Below, piece by piece: positions 1 to 11,400 of a stretch of 64,000 nucleotides of DNA (its first letter is position 1; the number at the start of each line of letters is the position of its first letter). Location: contig JACSYO010000469.1 in the NCBI GenBank assembly GCA_016806645.1, forward strand, positions 62,001-126,000, in the 5' to 3' direction. A program made the position numbers and the translations under genes. The DNA comes from Ophiodon elongatus. Taxonomy: Eukaryota; Chordata; Actinopteri; Perciformes; Hexagrammidae. Below the pieces are notes generated by a model. It had not been told where the DNA came from. It searched no databases and was given only the letters and a program-made list of their open reading frames with translations.

Positions 1-1611
1 GTCCGGAGGATCGGGTGGAATATCAGCCCGGAATCGAAACGCATCACTTCATTTATTTTTTTTTGTATTTTTTTTTTTTTTAAACCTTTTTTTTTTTAGT
101 TACTGTGTCGGCGTGTTGGACAGCCCACCGCATCCCGCACAGCCCGCAGCGGACTCCGGTGTTGTCATCTCGACACACAACTTGGCTGTCCGTATACGGG
201 CTACATGTGACACGATCCTACACGAATGCCTGCGGGATAACAGCGAGACATCGCCGCAACTACCGGGGCTCCCTCAAGACACCCACAACTGGGAAATACA
301 CAAATCCAGGTCAAAGTTTGGCAGAGTTTCACTCGCCCTCAATAGCGTTGTGCAATGCCCCCTTTAATGCCCCCTGCTCGCCCGTAACGCCTTTGTTATT
401 AGTAATCGCATGGCATTGCGCCGTCTTACCTCGCGCTCCGAGCCGTCCGCGGCCACAGCGGCTGCACACCGCGCAACAAGCTATCGTTGTCTCCGCGGAG
501 GCTTCCGTGCGGGGGCCGGGGATGCGATTTTGAAGTAGAATGGATACAGTATGCAATTTTGGTTTGTCCTCGCGATCTTCCCTTATTGCCAGTTTTCGGT
601 CTGCAGCAGCTGGAGATGAAAATCGCGCACCCTGGGTCCTAGCGCCGGGCGAAGCCCTACAGGTGAATAACAAGCAGGCTGCTGCTGCTCCGTGGGGCGG
701 AATCTCTAATTGCGGGATTCTTCGCTGGACTCTGATAAATAGTCCTTCTATAGGGGCAGAGTTTTGTTATATCCCCAAAGAGTCAACAAAGATGAAGATA
801 TTCGGCTAAAAAATAAAAGAATAATGTCTTTAAGTCTAATTACACCGAGGAGACATCACTTTAACTATATACCGATACTCTGCTGCTGATCATGTCAACA
901 AAGCACCAGTTTATCATGGTGCAACAACAATAATATAAGACAATATAAGTGTTTAAAATCAAAGTGTCCAGCAAACAGAAGCTACACCCACTGGTATTAA
1001 AGCCAAATTTAGGCAATAGTTACATGAAGTGTTGAATATCTGGCTGGATTACTGAATGGACCTGGTACAGATCCAGGGGGCCAACAAAGACAGCACCAAT
1101 CTGAAGTGATGTTTCTTTTCAACACGTCTTGTTGGAAAGTGAAAGAGCAAACTATAGGTACGTCTGGATGAGTTTTTTTGTTACTCATAAAGCTCCATGT
1201 ATTTCTATATTGAGTATCTATCCATACCATCGGTAATAGACAACACTCTAGTTTACGTATGTGTGATATCAATAGCCTATATCCGCGGCTATTAGCTCAT
1301 TGAAGATATATCGTCTATATATCAGCCGATGAATAGTAGAGGAATGCCAAAGGTATGTTTGTAAACAGCGTCACCGTTCTATAGTTTCTCCATCAGAGTA
1401 TAGTGACAATTTTTAACTGTGCTACCACTTACATTGCTATGGTTCGCAAATAATAATAAAAAAAAGAAATGTAAAGAAACCTTATCAGAAATGATTATTT
1501 ATGATATGCTCTGGCCAATAAACCATTATAAGATTATTTTCAACTCTCATATATCAATATCGGCCTCAAAAATCCTGTATCGATTGGGCTACATAATTAG
1601 TTAAATGGACC
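1..1611. other. Left flank, no confident gene; CpG-rich stretch at about 105-660
   Basis: No exon chain or recognisable protein can be supported here. Positions 60-100 hold T-runs. About 105-660 is richer in G+C and CpG than its surroundings, as at a vertebrate promoter or 5' untranslated exon. The open frames through it (for example 105-533) show no family resemblance and read as low-conservation translation of GC-rich DNA. It could be the 5' end of a gene lying to the left; in human the neighbour of CSTF2 on this side is SYTL4. From 800 to 1611 the sequence is AT-rich and featureless. Confidence 0.4.
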
Positions 1612-1673
1612 TGAATTTATTTAGTGCCTTTCTGGTCTTTCGACCACTCAACGCGCTTTAACACAACAACATT

Positions 1674-1738
<65 letters not shown>

Positions 1739-1803
1739 ATGGCAGAGGCTGCCATACAAGGTGCCACCTGCTCATCAAGATCTGATCTATATTCACACAT
1801 TTT
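1612..1803. repeat. Teleost interspersed repeat fragment containing a (CA)n microsatellite
   Basis: About 29 CA units (1678-1736) sit inside a sequence with the text 'ctttctggtctttcgaccac' on one side and 'gaggctgccatacaaggtgc' on the other. The same arrangement recurs at 26870-27034, so this is a dispersed repeat that carries its own CA tract. I recognise this class as common in fish genomes but cannot name the family with certainty. Confidence 0.6.
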
Positions 1804-2048
1804 GTTGTGTTGTGTAGTATTTAGTATAATTTTTTTTGCAGAGGGCTGTCGCTGTTGATTTGCTGTGACAGGAAGCTGGACATGTGTGAGACAGCCTCTC
1901 TTCATTTCCTGTGTCAATGAAAGTGCAGGTGTAATTTTCCGAGAGGGACGGGGGGGCTTTAAGGTGTTTGCACCCAGGGGGCAATTGTCTAATAATCAGT
2001 CTGTGTTGTATTGTTATTTCATTGGTGATTCATATAATGGATGGTAAA

Positions 2049-2853
2049 CAGATCAGAAACAGTTATTCCTTGTTCTCTTGGCAACATGACACGGACGAAC
2101 GGAACGAGACAAATTAGAAGTTCCAAAAGTGGGCTTTAAGAAGAAGTTGAACAAAACACTGCAACACAAACAAGCCTAATAATCATCCGGAATAAAGTTC
2201 TCTTGTATTGCTTTGTCTAATCATTTTGCAGTAATTACACACAGACCTCTAGAGATACTTGGTGATACCAAGTCAGGGAACAAATCAAGGCTGCTGCTGG
2301 TGAGTCAAAGGCCCGGTTCAAGGGTCAAGACTTAACCAATGGGATGTGAGAACCAAGAAGGAAGCCGGCCATGTCCCAGTTCAACAAGTACAACGAACCG
2401 AAGGCATCTGCAGACAACCAGACACAGGACATCATGTAGGACAGCTTCCTTTGCCATAAATGGAGATGGCTGTCATCAAAGTGGAGTTAAAAGCCACCAC
2501 CCATTGAGGAGAGCTGGATTCTGCAGGTTTACGAGCCGTCATTTTTCCAGTGATGGTCACTGTCGCTAAACTTATGGTCATTTAACCCAAAATACAAAAC
2601 AACATATGTTCATTCGCCCCTTGACGCCGTGCAGAGAGATTTGATTTCATGTGCCCAGCTTTTGAGATATTTGCTTCTGCCATCCCGCTACAAGGAGGCG
2701 CATTTTAATTCATGGAAATGAATAATGGAAAAACTCAAAAGCGACGTCTCTTTCTCGAAACAATACCCGTTACTCTGGATAATCTACAGACCTGTGAGCA
2801 AGTTTCATTGGGAATACTGTAGTTCCTGCTGAAGAAGCAGAGCCTGTGGAAGC
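2049..2853. repeat. 805-bp duplicated block, copy 1
   Basis: This block is identical, without gaps, to 31776-32580 except for three substitutions (2381 T/G, 2711 C/T, 2747 T/C), about 99.6% identity by direct reading. Homology starts and stops abruptly. The ends do not form terminal inverted repeats, and I see no target-site duplication. The small open frame inside (2339-2569) is present in both copies but resembles no transposase or other protein. In copy 1, 2766-2797 is matched in inverted orientation by 2861-2892, just outside the shared block. The right border of homology therefore cuts through a larger palindromic structure. Likely a non-autonomous mobile element or a templated duplication. 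Confidence 0.85.
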
Positions 2854-2892
2854 TTGACAGTGAGGTCTGAGGATTATCCCGAGTAACTGGGA
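2766..2892. repeat. Imperfect inverted repeat spanning the right border of duplicated block copy 1
   Basis: The arms are about 32 nt (2766-2797 and 2861-2892) and share the core 'gttactc.ggataatc' with its reverse complement. The loop is about 63 nt. The left arm is inside the 805-bp block and the right arm outside it. The core resembles a sequence widespread in fish transcripts and repeats. It probably marks one end of an old DNA element. Confidence 0.55.
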
Positions 2893-5800
2893 CACTGCAG
2901 CCGAGTTTCACGAATCATTTTCAAACTCTTTCAGAAGCACAAACATTCTCGAGGTGTTCTTTAGGAAGAGCACACGGACGGGACCAGTAATAGTAGACAC
3001 TCAGGAGCGCAGCCTGCAGATGCTACTGATAGAGGTGGCATGCACCGTCTGTGTCGACCGAGATGGTCCCTGCAGGCCGGCCCCTCCGCAGGGTTTACGG
3101 CCTCATTGGAATCACAAGTGTGTGTGCAAGAAGAGGGCCATCAAAATGGCCCCAGGCGTGCAACAGCAAAGGGGTGTACCCCGTTGAACTGGGAGCCCAC
3201 CGCCCATGAAGGTCCCACCGTAACACAGACGTATAGTCCCAATGACAGATTTCAGATTGTGTAGAGAGGGCACTGGTCTGCACTAAACAAGGCCGGCTCC
3301 CCCTCACAGGGGCCACACCTTATCTTGTGGACTATGACCCGCACGGACGGACCCCTCTCGCGGGTTTGAAACCCAGAGACTGCATCGGTCTAGATGGGGT
3401 ATTAAAGGCACAGCGTGGAGTTTTCTACCACTAATAGCACTATGGAGCAATATTTTCCAGAGGGGGTCATGTTTAGATTGTATCGTGCATGTGCACGAGG
3501 ACGCACACGCATGAGTGCGAGTTTGATGGCGCTACTAGAGGTGAAAGAGAACCTTTGACCTTTTCCCCACTGATTGACAGCCGGGGAGGATTTTGTGCCA
3601 ACAAACTTACCAAAGACGAAAGACAACAAGAATAAGATGACAAGCAAATATGGATGTAAATAATGCACAATTTAAATGATTATGTATTTTTTTTTTTTAA
3701 ATCAGCGTTACAAATGTTTGCAGTAAATGACAACCAAGGATACACTCAATGGGTTTTTGTTGAGAAACACTGAATCTGAACTAACTTTACGTTTACAAGA
3801 AAACTCCGCAGGGCACCTTCAAGGCCATTCAATTGAGGTCTGATGGCGGGTAGATTGTGCATTCATCTAGATTCACAATCTCATATTTCATACGATAAGA
3901 AATTACTAACAATTTTAATAATCCTTTAAGTCTTCGTCATTAGCATTTTCAGATTTTAGCTATTTGAAAATGTCAAACTGGGCTTTAGAAAATTGTGATG
4001 CAAACATTTCACTATTTTCTGACATTTTACAGACCAGATGATTACTGGATCAAGCGAGGAAACTCATTAGATTGATCGCGAAGGAAAATAATAGAAAGAT
4101 GCAGCTCGACATGGATTTTTTATGTTTGCTTGGATTACAATATTTAACATTACATGTTTATTTCTGAATTCCAAATACGATACAGGACAACAGCAACAAA
4201 TCCTTCATGCTTAGTATCACAAGTTGTATGTATTGTACATGTGTCAGTCAAATTCAGAGCTTGTGGAGTAGATCAGGATTGAATCTTGATCCGATACATA
4301 TGAATCTGTCTTGTCTATTAATTCTGCCTTATGGTGTTTGAGCCAGGATCAGGGAGAATACAAGCTCTCAAGCCGTGCCATTGTATCCCACATGCTAAAC
4401 AGATGCAACTGTCATCCCCACGTTTTACCAGCGCAGCCTTACCGCCCTTCCCTCGCTATAAGGACGCTCGAGAGCTTCAAAGTCAAAATGGCTAAAAATG
4501 GAAGGACGATGCTGAAGGAGGACAATTTTAAGAGACGAAGGAGAGGCAACTCTTTGGTGTGAAAACTGTAGGACTGATTAGGCCATCACTGATTTCAGAC
4601 CCCCACACCAGTAAACGAAGGCGAGACGGACATTTAAAGAGACCGTGACACGTGCAGCCTGAAGATCAGAGGAGGAATTAGCAGGGCAATTGTGGCTGTG
4701 AGATCCATTTGATGCTCAGACCACAGCAGAAAAACAGTTGCAGATACAACTGATAGAATCGCACACAGTACAGGAGCGCTCAGAGAAATGAGTTCTGCAG
4801 TTTGCAAACAAAAACCTGTATGAGACGTTGAAGATGCAGATCTATAAATACATCTGCTACATTGACTTCCCTCTCTACAGGAGCTGGACTAATGTCCTTG
4901 CATTAAAAAAAAAAAAAAAAGGTGACAAGTGGCTGGTGCACTAAATGTAGGTCAGAAAACAATTTGAACTGGCCTATAGGAATGGAGCTCGCACCTGTTG
5001 ATCAACTTTATTAATGTGTTTATTGAATTATACTCTCGTCTACTCTCTACAGTGTCTTTATTGTGTCTAAATGCCACACACACCCGTTAATGTGTGAGGT
5101 GTAAACCTTTGAGGTGGGCTGTGCATCAACTATGAAATATCAAACCTAAACACTCCACTCTGGTTACGGCAGTGCAGTTGGAGTATATGGGATTTGAAAA
5201 ATATATAAATATGGTAAAGGCTCACGTAGGCCGACAATTATATCATATGGTCACATTTAATTTATTTAATGTGTGGGACAGCTTCATGACATCTCTTTAT
5301 TTGCACTGCTGGTAACATGCACCAGACCGTGTCCTGCTTCGTGGGAAAGGGCATGCTATTGTTAAAGAAAAATCATAAGTTTGACTTTGTCCACACTTGG
5401 TCCCTTGCTGCTGGGTGGATAAGCCATAGCCATCTTTGTAAACTAAAAACGCAAATACTTACGCCCCAACAGCCTCTGTCACGTCAGCTCCAGCTTATGC
5501 AGGCTGAATGTAAGCGACTTCACAGCGATTGCTGGATGTTAGCCAACGTTACCGTCCCTCGGCCACAACAGCAAAACGTCCCAAGACGGCTCGACTCGCA
5601 GCGGAACCCAAAGCACCAGCAGCTGACGCTGGGTTAGGAAACCAGCGAGCGGACTACCGGGGGAAACTGAAGCTGACACCCCGAGACATTTTGCTACACC
5701 GCAATTGTGCAGGAGAGAGAGAGAGAGAGTGTGAGAGAGACAGAGAGAGAGCGAGAGCGTGAGAGAGACAGAGAGAGCGAGAGAGAGAAAGACGAGCTAA

Positions 5801-5894
5801 AGCTTAACATCGCACGAAGGTGCAATCAATGTCAACGCACTGTTTATATTATACGCTACAATAAAAAGGGATCTGTCGATGCGTTTTGATATCA
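2893..5894. other. Intergenic, no gene recognised
   Basis: No exon chain, RNA gene or conserved protein is visible. The segment holds T- and A-runs (3687-3700, 4904-4919) and a purine-rich (GA)n tract near the tRNA. Open frames at 2954-3187, 3040-3264, 4311-4562 and 5317-5637 have no recognisable motifs. Confidence 0.5.
5709..5790. repeat. (GA)n purine microsatellite
   Basis: An interrupted GA/GAGC tract of about 80 nt lies roughly 105 nt upstream of the tRNA gene. Translation gives the low-complexity Arg/Glu frames seen here, which are not genes. Pure purine strands like this can form triplex DNA, but no function is shown. Confidence 0.8.
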
Positions 5895-5967
5895 GGTTCC
5901 ATAGTGTAGCGGTTATCACGTCTGCTTTACACGCAGAAGGTCCTGGGTTCGAGCCCCAGTGGAACCA
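5895..5967 (+). tRNA. tRNA-Val, anticodon UAC
   Basis: The 73-nt sequence folds as a standard cloverleaf. The acceptor stem pairs 5895-5901 with 5960-5966, and A5967 is the discriminator. The anticodon stem is 5921-5925 with 5933-5937. The 7-nt loop 5926-5932 puts TAC at 5928-5930, which reads GUA valine codons. The T-arm contains the pol III B box (GGTTCGAGCCC, 5946-5956) and the D-arm side contains an A-box-like TAGTGTAGCGG. There is no intron and no encoded CCA, as expected for a nuclear gene. A T4 stretch at 5975-5978 fits a pol III terminator. It matches vertebrate tRNA-Val-TAC closely. No other tRNA lies nearby. Confidence 0.96.
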
Positions 5968-5974
5968 GCTGATG

Positions 5975-5978
5975 TTTT
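5975..5978 (+). terminator. Pol III terminator of tRNA-Val
   Basis: Four T residues 8 nt after the discriminator base of the tRNA. This is the minimal vertebrate RNA polymerase III termination signal. Confidence 0.7.
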
Positions 5979-6239
5979 CTGTCCTGACGAAGCTTTCCGC
6001 TGCTTACTGAGCGTCTACTGTCGTTGTTTGTTACCTTCGAAGATGATTTGAACGGAAAAGCAGGAATCATCGCCATTAACTGGACAAACAGCGTGCCGAC
6101 CTCACTATGTAAATTAGTGAAATACTGGAGGACCAAACATTCTACCTTTGCACACATATTGTTTACTTGATTGACACAGATATTTAACTATATGTATATT
6201 ATTGAGGTTGTATGCAGGGGTGTTGAAGTGGACTGCATT

Positions 6240-6332
6240 GTATTAGGCAGTCTTTTTCAATTCAATTTATTTTGTGTAGCCCAAAATCACAAATTACAAT
6301 TTTGCCTCAGAGGGCTTTACAAGTAGAAATAC
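6240..6332. repeat. Teleost interspersed repeat fragment
   Basis: The text 'tagcccaaaatcacaaatta' followed by 'gcctcagagggctttacaa' is a sequence I recognise as highly repeated in fish genomes. It is usually found as a short truncated copy, as here. No coding capacity. The family is not assigned. Confidence 0.5.
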
Positions 6333-6656
6333 GTCATCCTCCATTTTTTTTTTATGTTTTAGGCAGAATTTTGAATCACATTTCAATCTGTCAAGTTCAA
6401 CACCCTCAATAATAAACATATAGTAAAGATAGTAGCCTAGTTGTAACACCTGTCTGACTGTGTCTCCAAAAACATTAAAATGTTTTTTATTATATTTGAT
6501 TGCGTATCAAATTGTATAGGTGTACCTACTATAATTAAGTAGTCAGGGAGTGTTTTTTGTGTGGTTTGTGTGACATAAAAGCTGTATTTTGTCTTACATT
6601 ATTATGACTGTTTTCATACAAGACATTACTCTGCGTTGAAGCTATGTCTCCTTACG

Positions 6657-6780
6657 TATGCAACATGTTTTGTATATACAACGCCATTTGTATTTCTTCT
6701 AGTAAATACTGTATTAGAAGGACAAGTGGTTTGTGGTACTGTACCACAAATGGCATTGTATGTACAATACATGTTACATA
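6657..6780. repeat. Long hairpin / MITE-like inverted repeat
   Basis: Positions 6657-6692 and 6742-6780 are imperfect reverse complements, sharing 'aacatg', 'gccatttgt' and neighbouring bases in mirrored order. Within it, 6730-6750 is a perfect odd palindrome around T6740. The arms are too long and AT-rich for a typical pre-miRNA. A miniature inverted-repeat element is the simpler reading. Confidence 0.6.
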
Positions 6781-6799
6781 CAGCAGTACTTATATAAAA

Positions 6800-8400
6800 G
6801 TGGTATATTGTAAGTTGTATTGTAAGTGTAAAGACAAAAACAGCAATAAACAATGTAGGTTTCTAACAAAAAAGACAACTTAAGGCATTCAAGATCAGAG
6901 ATGCTGCCCAGAGCACAACATCGTAGCAAATCCATACAGATGTCTGTTGTTTACACATGTAACAGTAAAAAAAAGTAATTTGTAGACATAAATAATGTGG
7001 TAAAAAAAACAGATACAAAGCAGAAAATATGACAAAGAATACGAAATCAGCTATTGGTAGATATTGATATTATACCGTTTGCTGATTCACTGGCTCATCT
7101 CTAGAAGTTAGTTGAGTTTTTAGATATAGAGATACACAAGCAATTACAATACTGGAAACATAACTCAATATCTAGGGGTTTTCAGCTATATTAGACCTAA
7201 ATTATGATACTGTTCCTGAAACTACTGGTAAAGGTATTAATAAATTACAGGCTAATCTAAATCTTTCCTGCTTTAATTATCACATTTTCTGTCACATTTT
7301 CATTTTAAAGACAACTCCCTTGAAAAAATAGGCAGCCAAAGTAGCACACAACAAAAATTAAAGGTCAAATGGGCTCAGAAGAAAGCTTGTCCCCTCAGCT
7401 AATTATTTCATAGTGAAAATATTGATTCAAATGGCTTCAAATTAAGGAGACGTGTCTTTAAATTAATCAAAGGTAAATCAATCTGTAAATAAAGTGTGGA
7501 TGAAACAAAACTGTATTTATGTCAAGCAGGAGACCAAATTAAGATGCAACAGCTTCTTTAAGTAATAATTTAGCATTTTTAAAATATTGTACAGTAATTG
7601 TATTGTACATTAATTATAATGAACCATGGGAGCTGGAGTGTGATTCATCAGCCACCATACCTTATTTGAATAGTTATAGTAGCTGCCCACTGCTCCTAAT
7701 AAAAGGATGCGTAATAATAAATTAAATAATAATAAAATGTGCAGATTTCATAGTGTGCTGTGTATATGTGTAACAGCAAAAGTTGGCTTACAGATTTACA
7801 TCTTATTGGTTCACTGCATAGATCCATTTAGCCAAACATCAATGAGGACAATAAACATTAATTTATAAATTTAGGTGCACATAAATCATCTCAGACGTCG
7901 TCTCACTGCGGACCCACACCTGTGTAATTAATCTTTAATTTACACCTGTTACATTTTGAGTTAAGAGTAACATTAGCCCATAAACAATGTAAAGGTCAGT
8001 AATCTCGCTAATCTTCAGAATAAATACTCACCAAATCTTCGGTTTCAGACAACTGGATATTTGGGAGCATGCCCAAAGTGACGTTAACCTACTCTTAACT
8101 GAAGAATTATCAGTTGAAAGTGTTTTTGTCACAGGGCTGGAAGGCGGCCAGAAGAGGAGTTAGGTTAAGGCTAGGTCACTTCACCGCGGACAACAGCGCC
8201 ATCTATTCATCCTCTCGACACATGAGAACTTCTTTCACCCTTTCTGCTCTTCAGTCAATCCCGCTTTCAATTATTGCTCATCGCTGCTTGACTATTAAAA
8301 AGAAGAAGAAATAAAAAAACAGCTGGTGGATGGTGTCAACTGTCAAAAGGTTAGGAAAGGTCGCGCTGTTGGTACTTGAATGTGGCCCTTTCTCACAAAC
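6800..8400. other. AT-rich intergenic DNA and cstf2 upstream region
   Basis: No gene or RNA is recognised. From about 8370 the sequence becomes CpG-richer and leads directly into the cstf2 start codon, so the cstf2 core promoter and 5' leader should lie in the last 100-300 bases. No TATA box is obvious. Confidence 0.45.
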
Positions 8401-8451
8401 GGATATTGTTTCATCTCATTTCCGGGTGTTGCATTAATTTGTGTCCCCAAA

Positions 8452-11400
8452 ATGGCGAACTTAGCCGCCGCTGCCGCGGCCGCAGCCGCAGCTGCCGTCG
8501 CCGCGAACAGAGACCCGGCCGTTGATCGGTCATTGCGATCCGTGTTCGGTGAGTTTGTTTCCGTTACATCGTTACCGGAGGTTTGTGGCCGTTAGGTGCG
8601 TAACAACGTGATGAACCAACGGCTAACGGACGAGATCTCGCTGTCGCCGTTAGCTTGGCAACGAGGGAACAAACTGACCGCCAGCGACCGTTGGGACGAG
8701 AGAACTAATCTTTAACGGTTAAATTAAGTGTATTTATTTTATTGTGAATTAACGTTTCTCACGTCTCGTTGTTGTTGTTGTTTTTAGTTGGGAACATCCC
8801 TTATGAAGCCACAGAGGAGCAGCTGAAGGACATCTTTTCTGAAGTGGGACTTGTTGTCAGCTTCAGGTGGGTGAAAGAGGACATTTATGTTCATTGTGTG
8901 CCCCAAACCCCACATATACAAGAGTCAGTGTAACACAGATACGAGACTCAGTGTGACACAGGTACAGGACTCAGTGTGACACAGATACGAGACTTAGTGT
9001 GACACAGGTACAAGACTCAGTGTGACACAGATACAGGACTCAGTGTGACACAGATACAAGACTCAGTGTGACACAGGTACAGGACTCAGTGTGACACAGA
9101 TACAAGACTCAGTGTGACACAGGTACAGGACTCAGTGTGACACAGGTATAAGACTCAGTGTGACACAGGTACAAGACTCAGTGTGACACAGATACTAGAC
9201 TTAGTGTGACACAGGTACAGGACTCAGTGTGACACAGGTACAAGACTCAGTGTGACACAGATACAAGACTCAGTGTGACACAGATACAAGACTCAGTGTG
9301 ACACAGGTACAGGACTCAGTGTGACACAGGTACAGGACTCAGTGTGACACAGGTACAATACTCAGTGTAACACAGATACAAGCCTCAGTGTGACACAGGT
9401 ACAATACTCAGTGTAACACAGGTACAATACTCGGTGTAACACAGATACAATACTCGGTGTAACACAGATACAATACTCAGTGTGACACAGGTACAATACT
9501 CAGTGTAACACAGATACAAGACTCAGTGTGACACAGGTACAATACTCGGTGTGACACAGATACAAGACTCAGTGTGACGCAGGTACAAGACTCGGAGTAA
9601 CACAGGTACAAGACTCAGTGTAACACAGGTACAGGACTCAGTGTGACACAGGTACAGGACTCAGTGTGACACAGGTACAGGACTCGGTGTAACACAGTAC
9701 AAACATACTGACAATACAAGCTTATGTGTGTCTCACGTAGATGTTTTGAATGGATGTTTCCCTGTAAACTCTGTGGCCTCTCAGACATGATGCTGTGTGT
9801 CTCCTGTGCTCAGGTTGGTGTATGACAGGGAGACGGGGAAGCCAAAAGGATATGGATTCTGTGAATACCAGGACCAGGAGACGGCCCTCAGTGCCATGCG
9901 GAACCTGAACGGGAGAGAGTTCAGCGGCCGGGCCCTCCGCGTTGACAACGCAGCCAGTGAGAAAAACAAGGAAGAGCTCAAAAGTAAGCGCCTATCATTA
10001 CCTCCTTGGTGTTGGAATTTATTGAGGATTGAACGCGCGAAGCTACAGTTATCTGCTCTTTCTGTCTTGCACAGGTTTGGGAACGGGAGCCCCCATTATT
10101 GAGTCTCCTTACGGGGATACCATCCAGCCACAGGAAGCCCCGGAGTCTATCAGCAGGGCTGTGGCCAGTCTTCCCCCCGAGCAGATGTTTGAACTGATGA
10201 AACAGATGAAGGTAGGCCGCTTCACTGCCTCCCTTTTCTCACCTGCGGCGAGTATGTTACACATCAAATTTGCCTATCCTTTCCTTTCCTTATAGACCCT
10301 TTTAAGTTGATTAATTTAGCGTGAACACCCAAAACATCCTGAGTACCCCGAAACCTCATCAGTCCCAGGAGAATGCTGGCCCTCCACTCACTCTTTACAA
10401 TGAGGCTAATAAATAAACCAACGGTCTCCCTCACCGTCAATCAACACATCAACAGCCCCGGTCCTTACAAGCAGCATTAGCTGTCATGCTTTTGTGTTAC
10501 TTTTGGAATCCAGTCAACTCGTGAGCATCATATTTGGGTTGTGTCCCTTCTTCTGAATGGCGGAAGAGTTGCGTCTTTTTTTTTTTTTTATTTGATATGA
10601 TGCTTTTGTAAATAATTCACATTCTAGTAGTTTTCCCTTTTTGAAGTCAGAAAGGTTACAAACATGGTTTGATTTCAGTAAAACCTGAGTAAAGTTTACT
10701 TGAACTAAATCTTTGTTGTTTTGTTTTATGAATGTATGCCTATTTTATTTATTGGTTATGAGTCTGTTGTAAGCCAGTAATACAAACCTTAAATATGTCA
10801 CTTTTCTATAATGACAAGTATATATTTTTTTCTACATGCCTTTTTTAATAAATAAATCTTAAAATGTATCTTTTCTCATCAAAATGTTCTTTTTCAAATA
10901 GTATTGTTTCTGAAAAATAAAATGTCCAGTATGTCCATATTTTAAGATAATTGGAGTCTTTGAGAGGCTGATAAATAAGTAGTAGAAAACAATTTTTTCC
11001 TGAAAGGGTTAACGGGCGGTTATGATGCCTCGTCTCTGGTATTATAACTTGATCTCTAACGGGTGCATCAACAGCATTTATTCATTCTGGTGGGTTTATT
11101 CTCCGATCTCGTGCTGGTTGGCGTGTTCGAGGAAAAAAAATGAGGACTTTCTATCGAAAGTAACAAAAAGATTAATGAACCTTATGTAATTGTAAGTATT
11201 ATAGTTTTCCCCCAGAAGTAATGTTCTCAAACCGTATGTTTTAATGCTGCTTACGCTCTTTAGGCCCCCCAAAAAGATGGTGACAAATGTTCCTCTCAAT
11301 GTAAACCCCCTCCAGGGGGACGACTGTATGCCGATGCTCTTTCTTCCGTTTCGTTAACCGAGGCCGCGCTGTACAGTCTGTATCTGCCGGAGATGCTTTA

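Noticed and set aside
105..533. 142-aa frame at the left edge
   Set aside because: GC-rich DNA with low-complexity Pro/Arg/Ser content and no recognisable motif; overlapping frames on both strands look equally plausible.
2339..2569. 76-aa frame found in both copies of the 805-bp block
   Set aside because: Shared only because the DNA is duplicated. It has no transposase, reverse transcriptase or other motif and no extra sign of protein-level conservation.
6657..6780. Possible microRNA precursor
   Set aside because: The arms are longer and more AT-rich than usual, and a central palindrome sits inside one arm. A MITE-like repeat explains it better.
8916..9702. Regularly spaced repeats that might suggest a CRISPR array
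   Set aside because: The 23-bp units are directly adjacent with no unique spacers, and the array lies in an intron of a vertebrate gene. It is a minisatellite.
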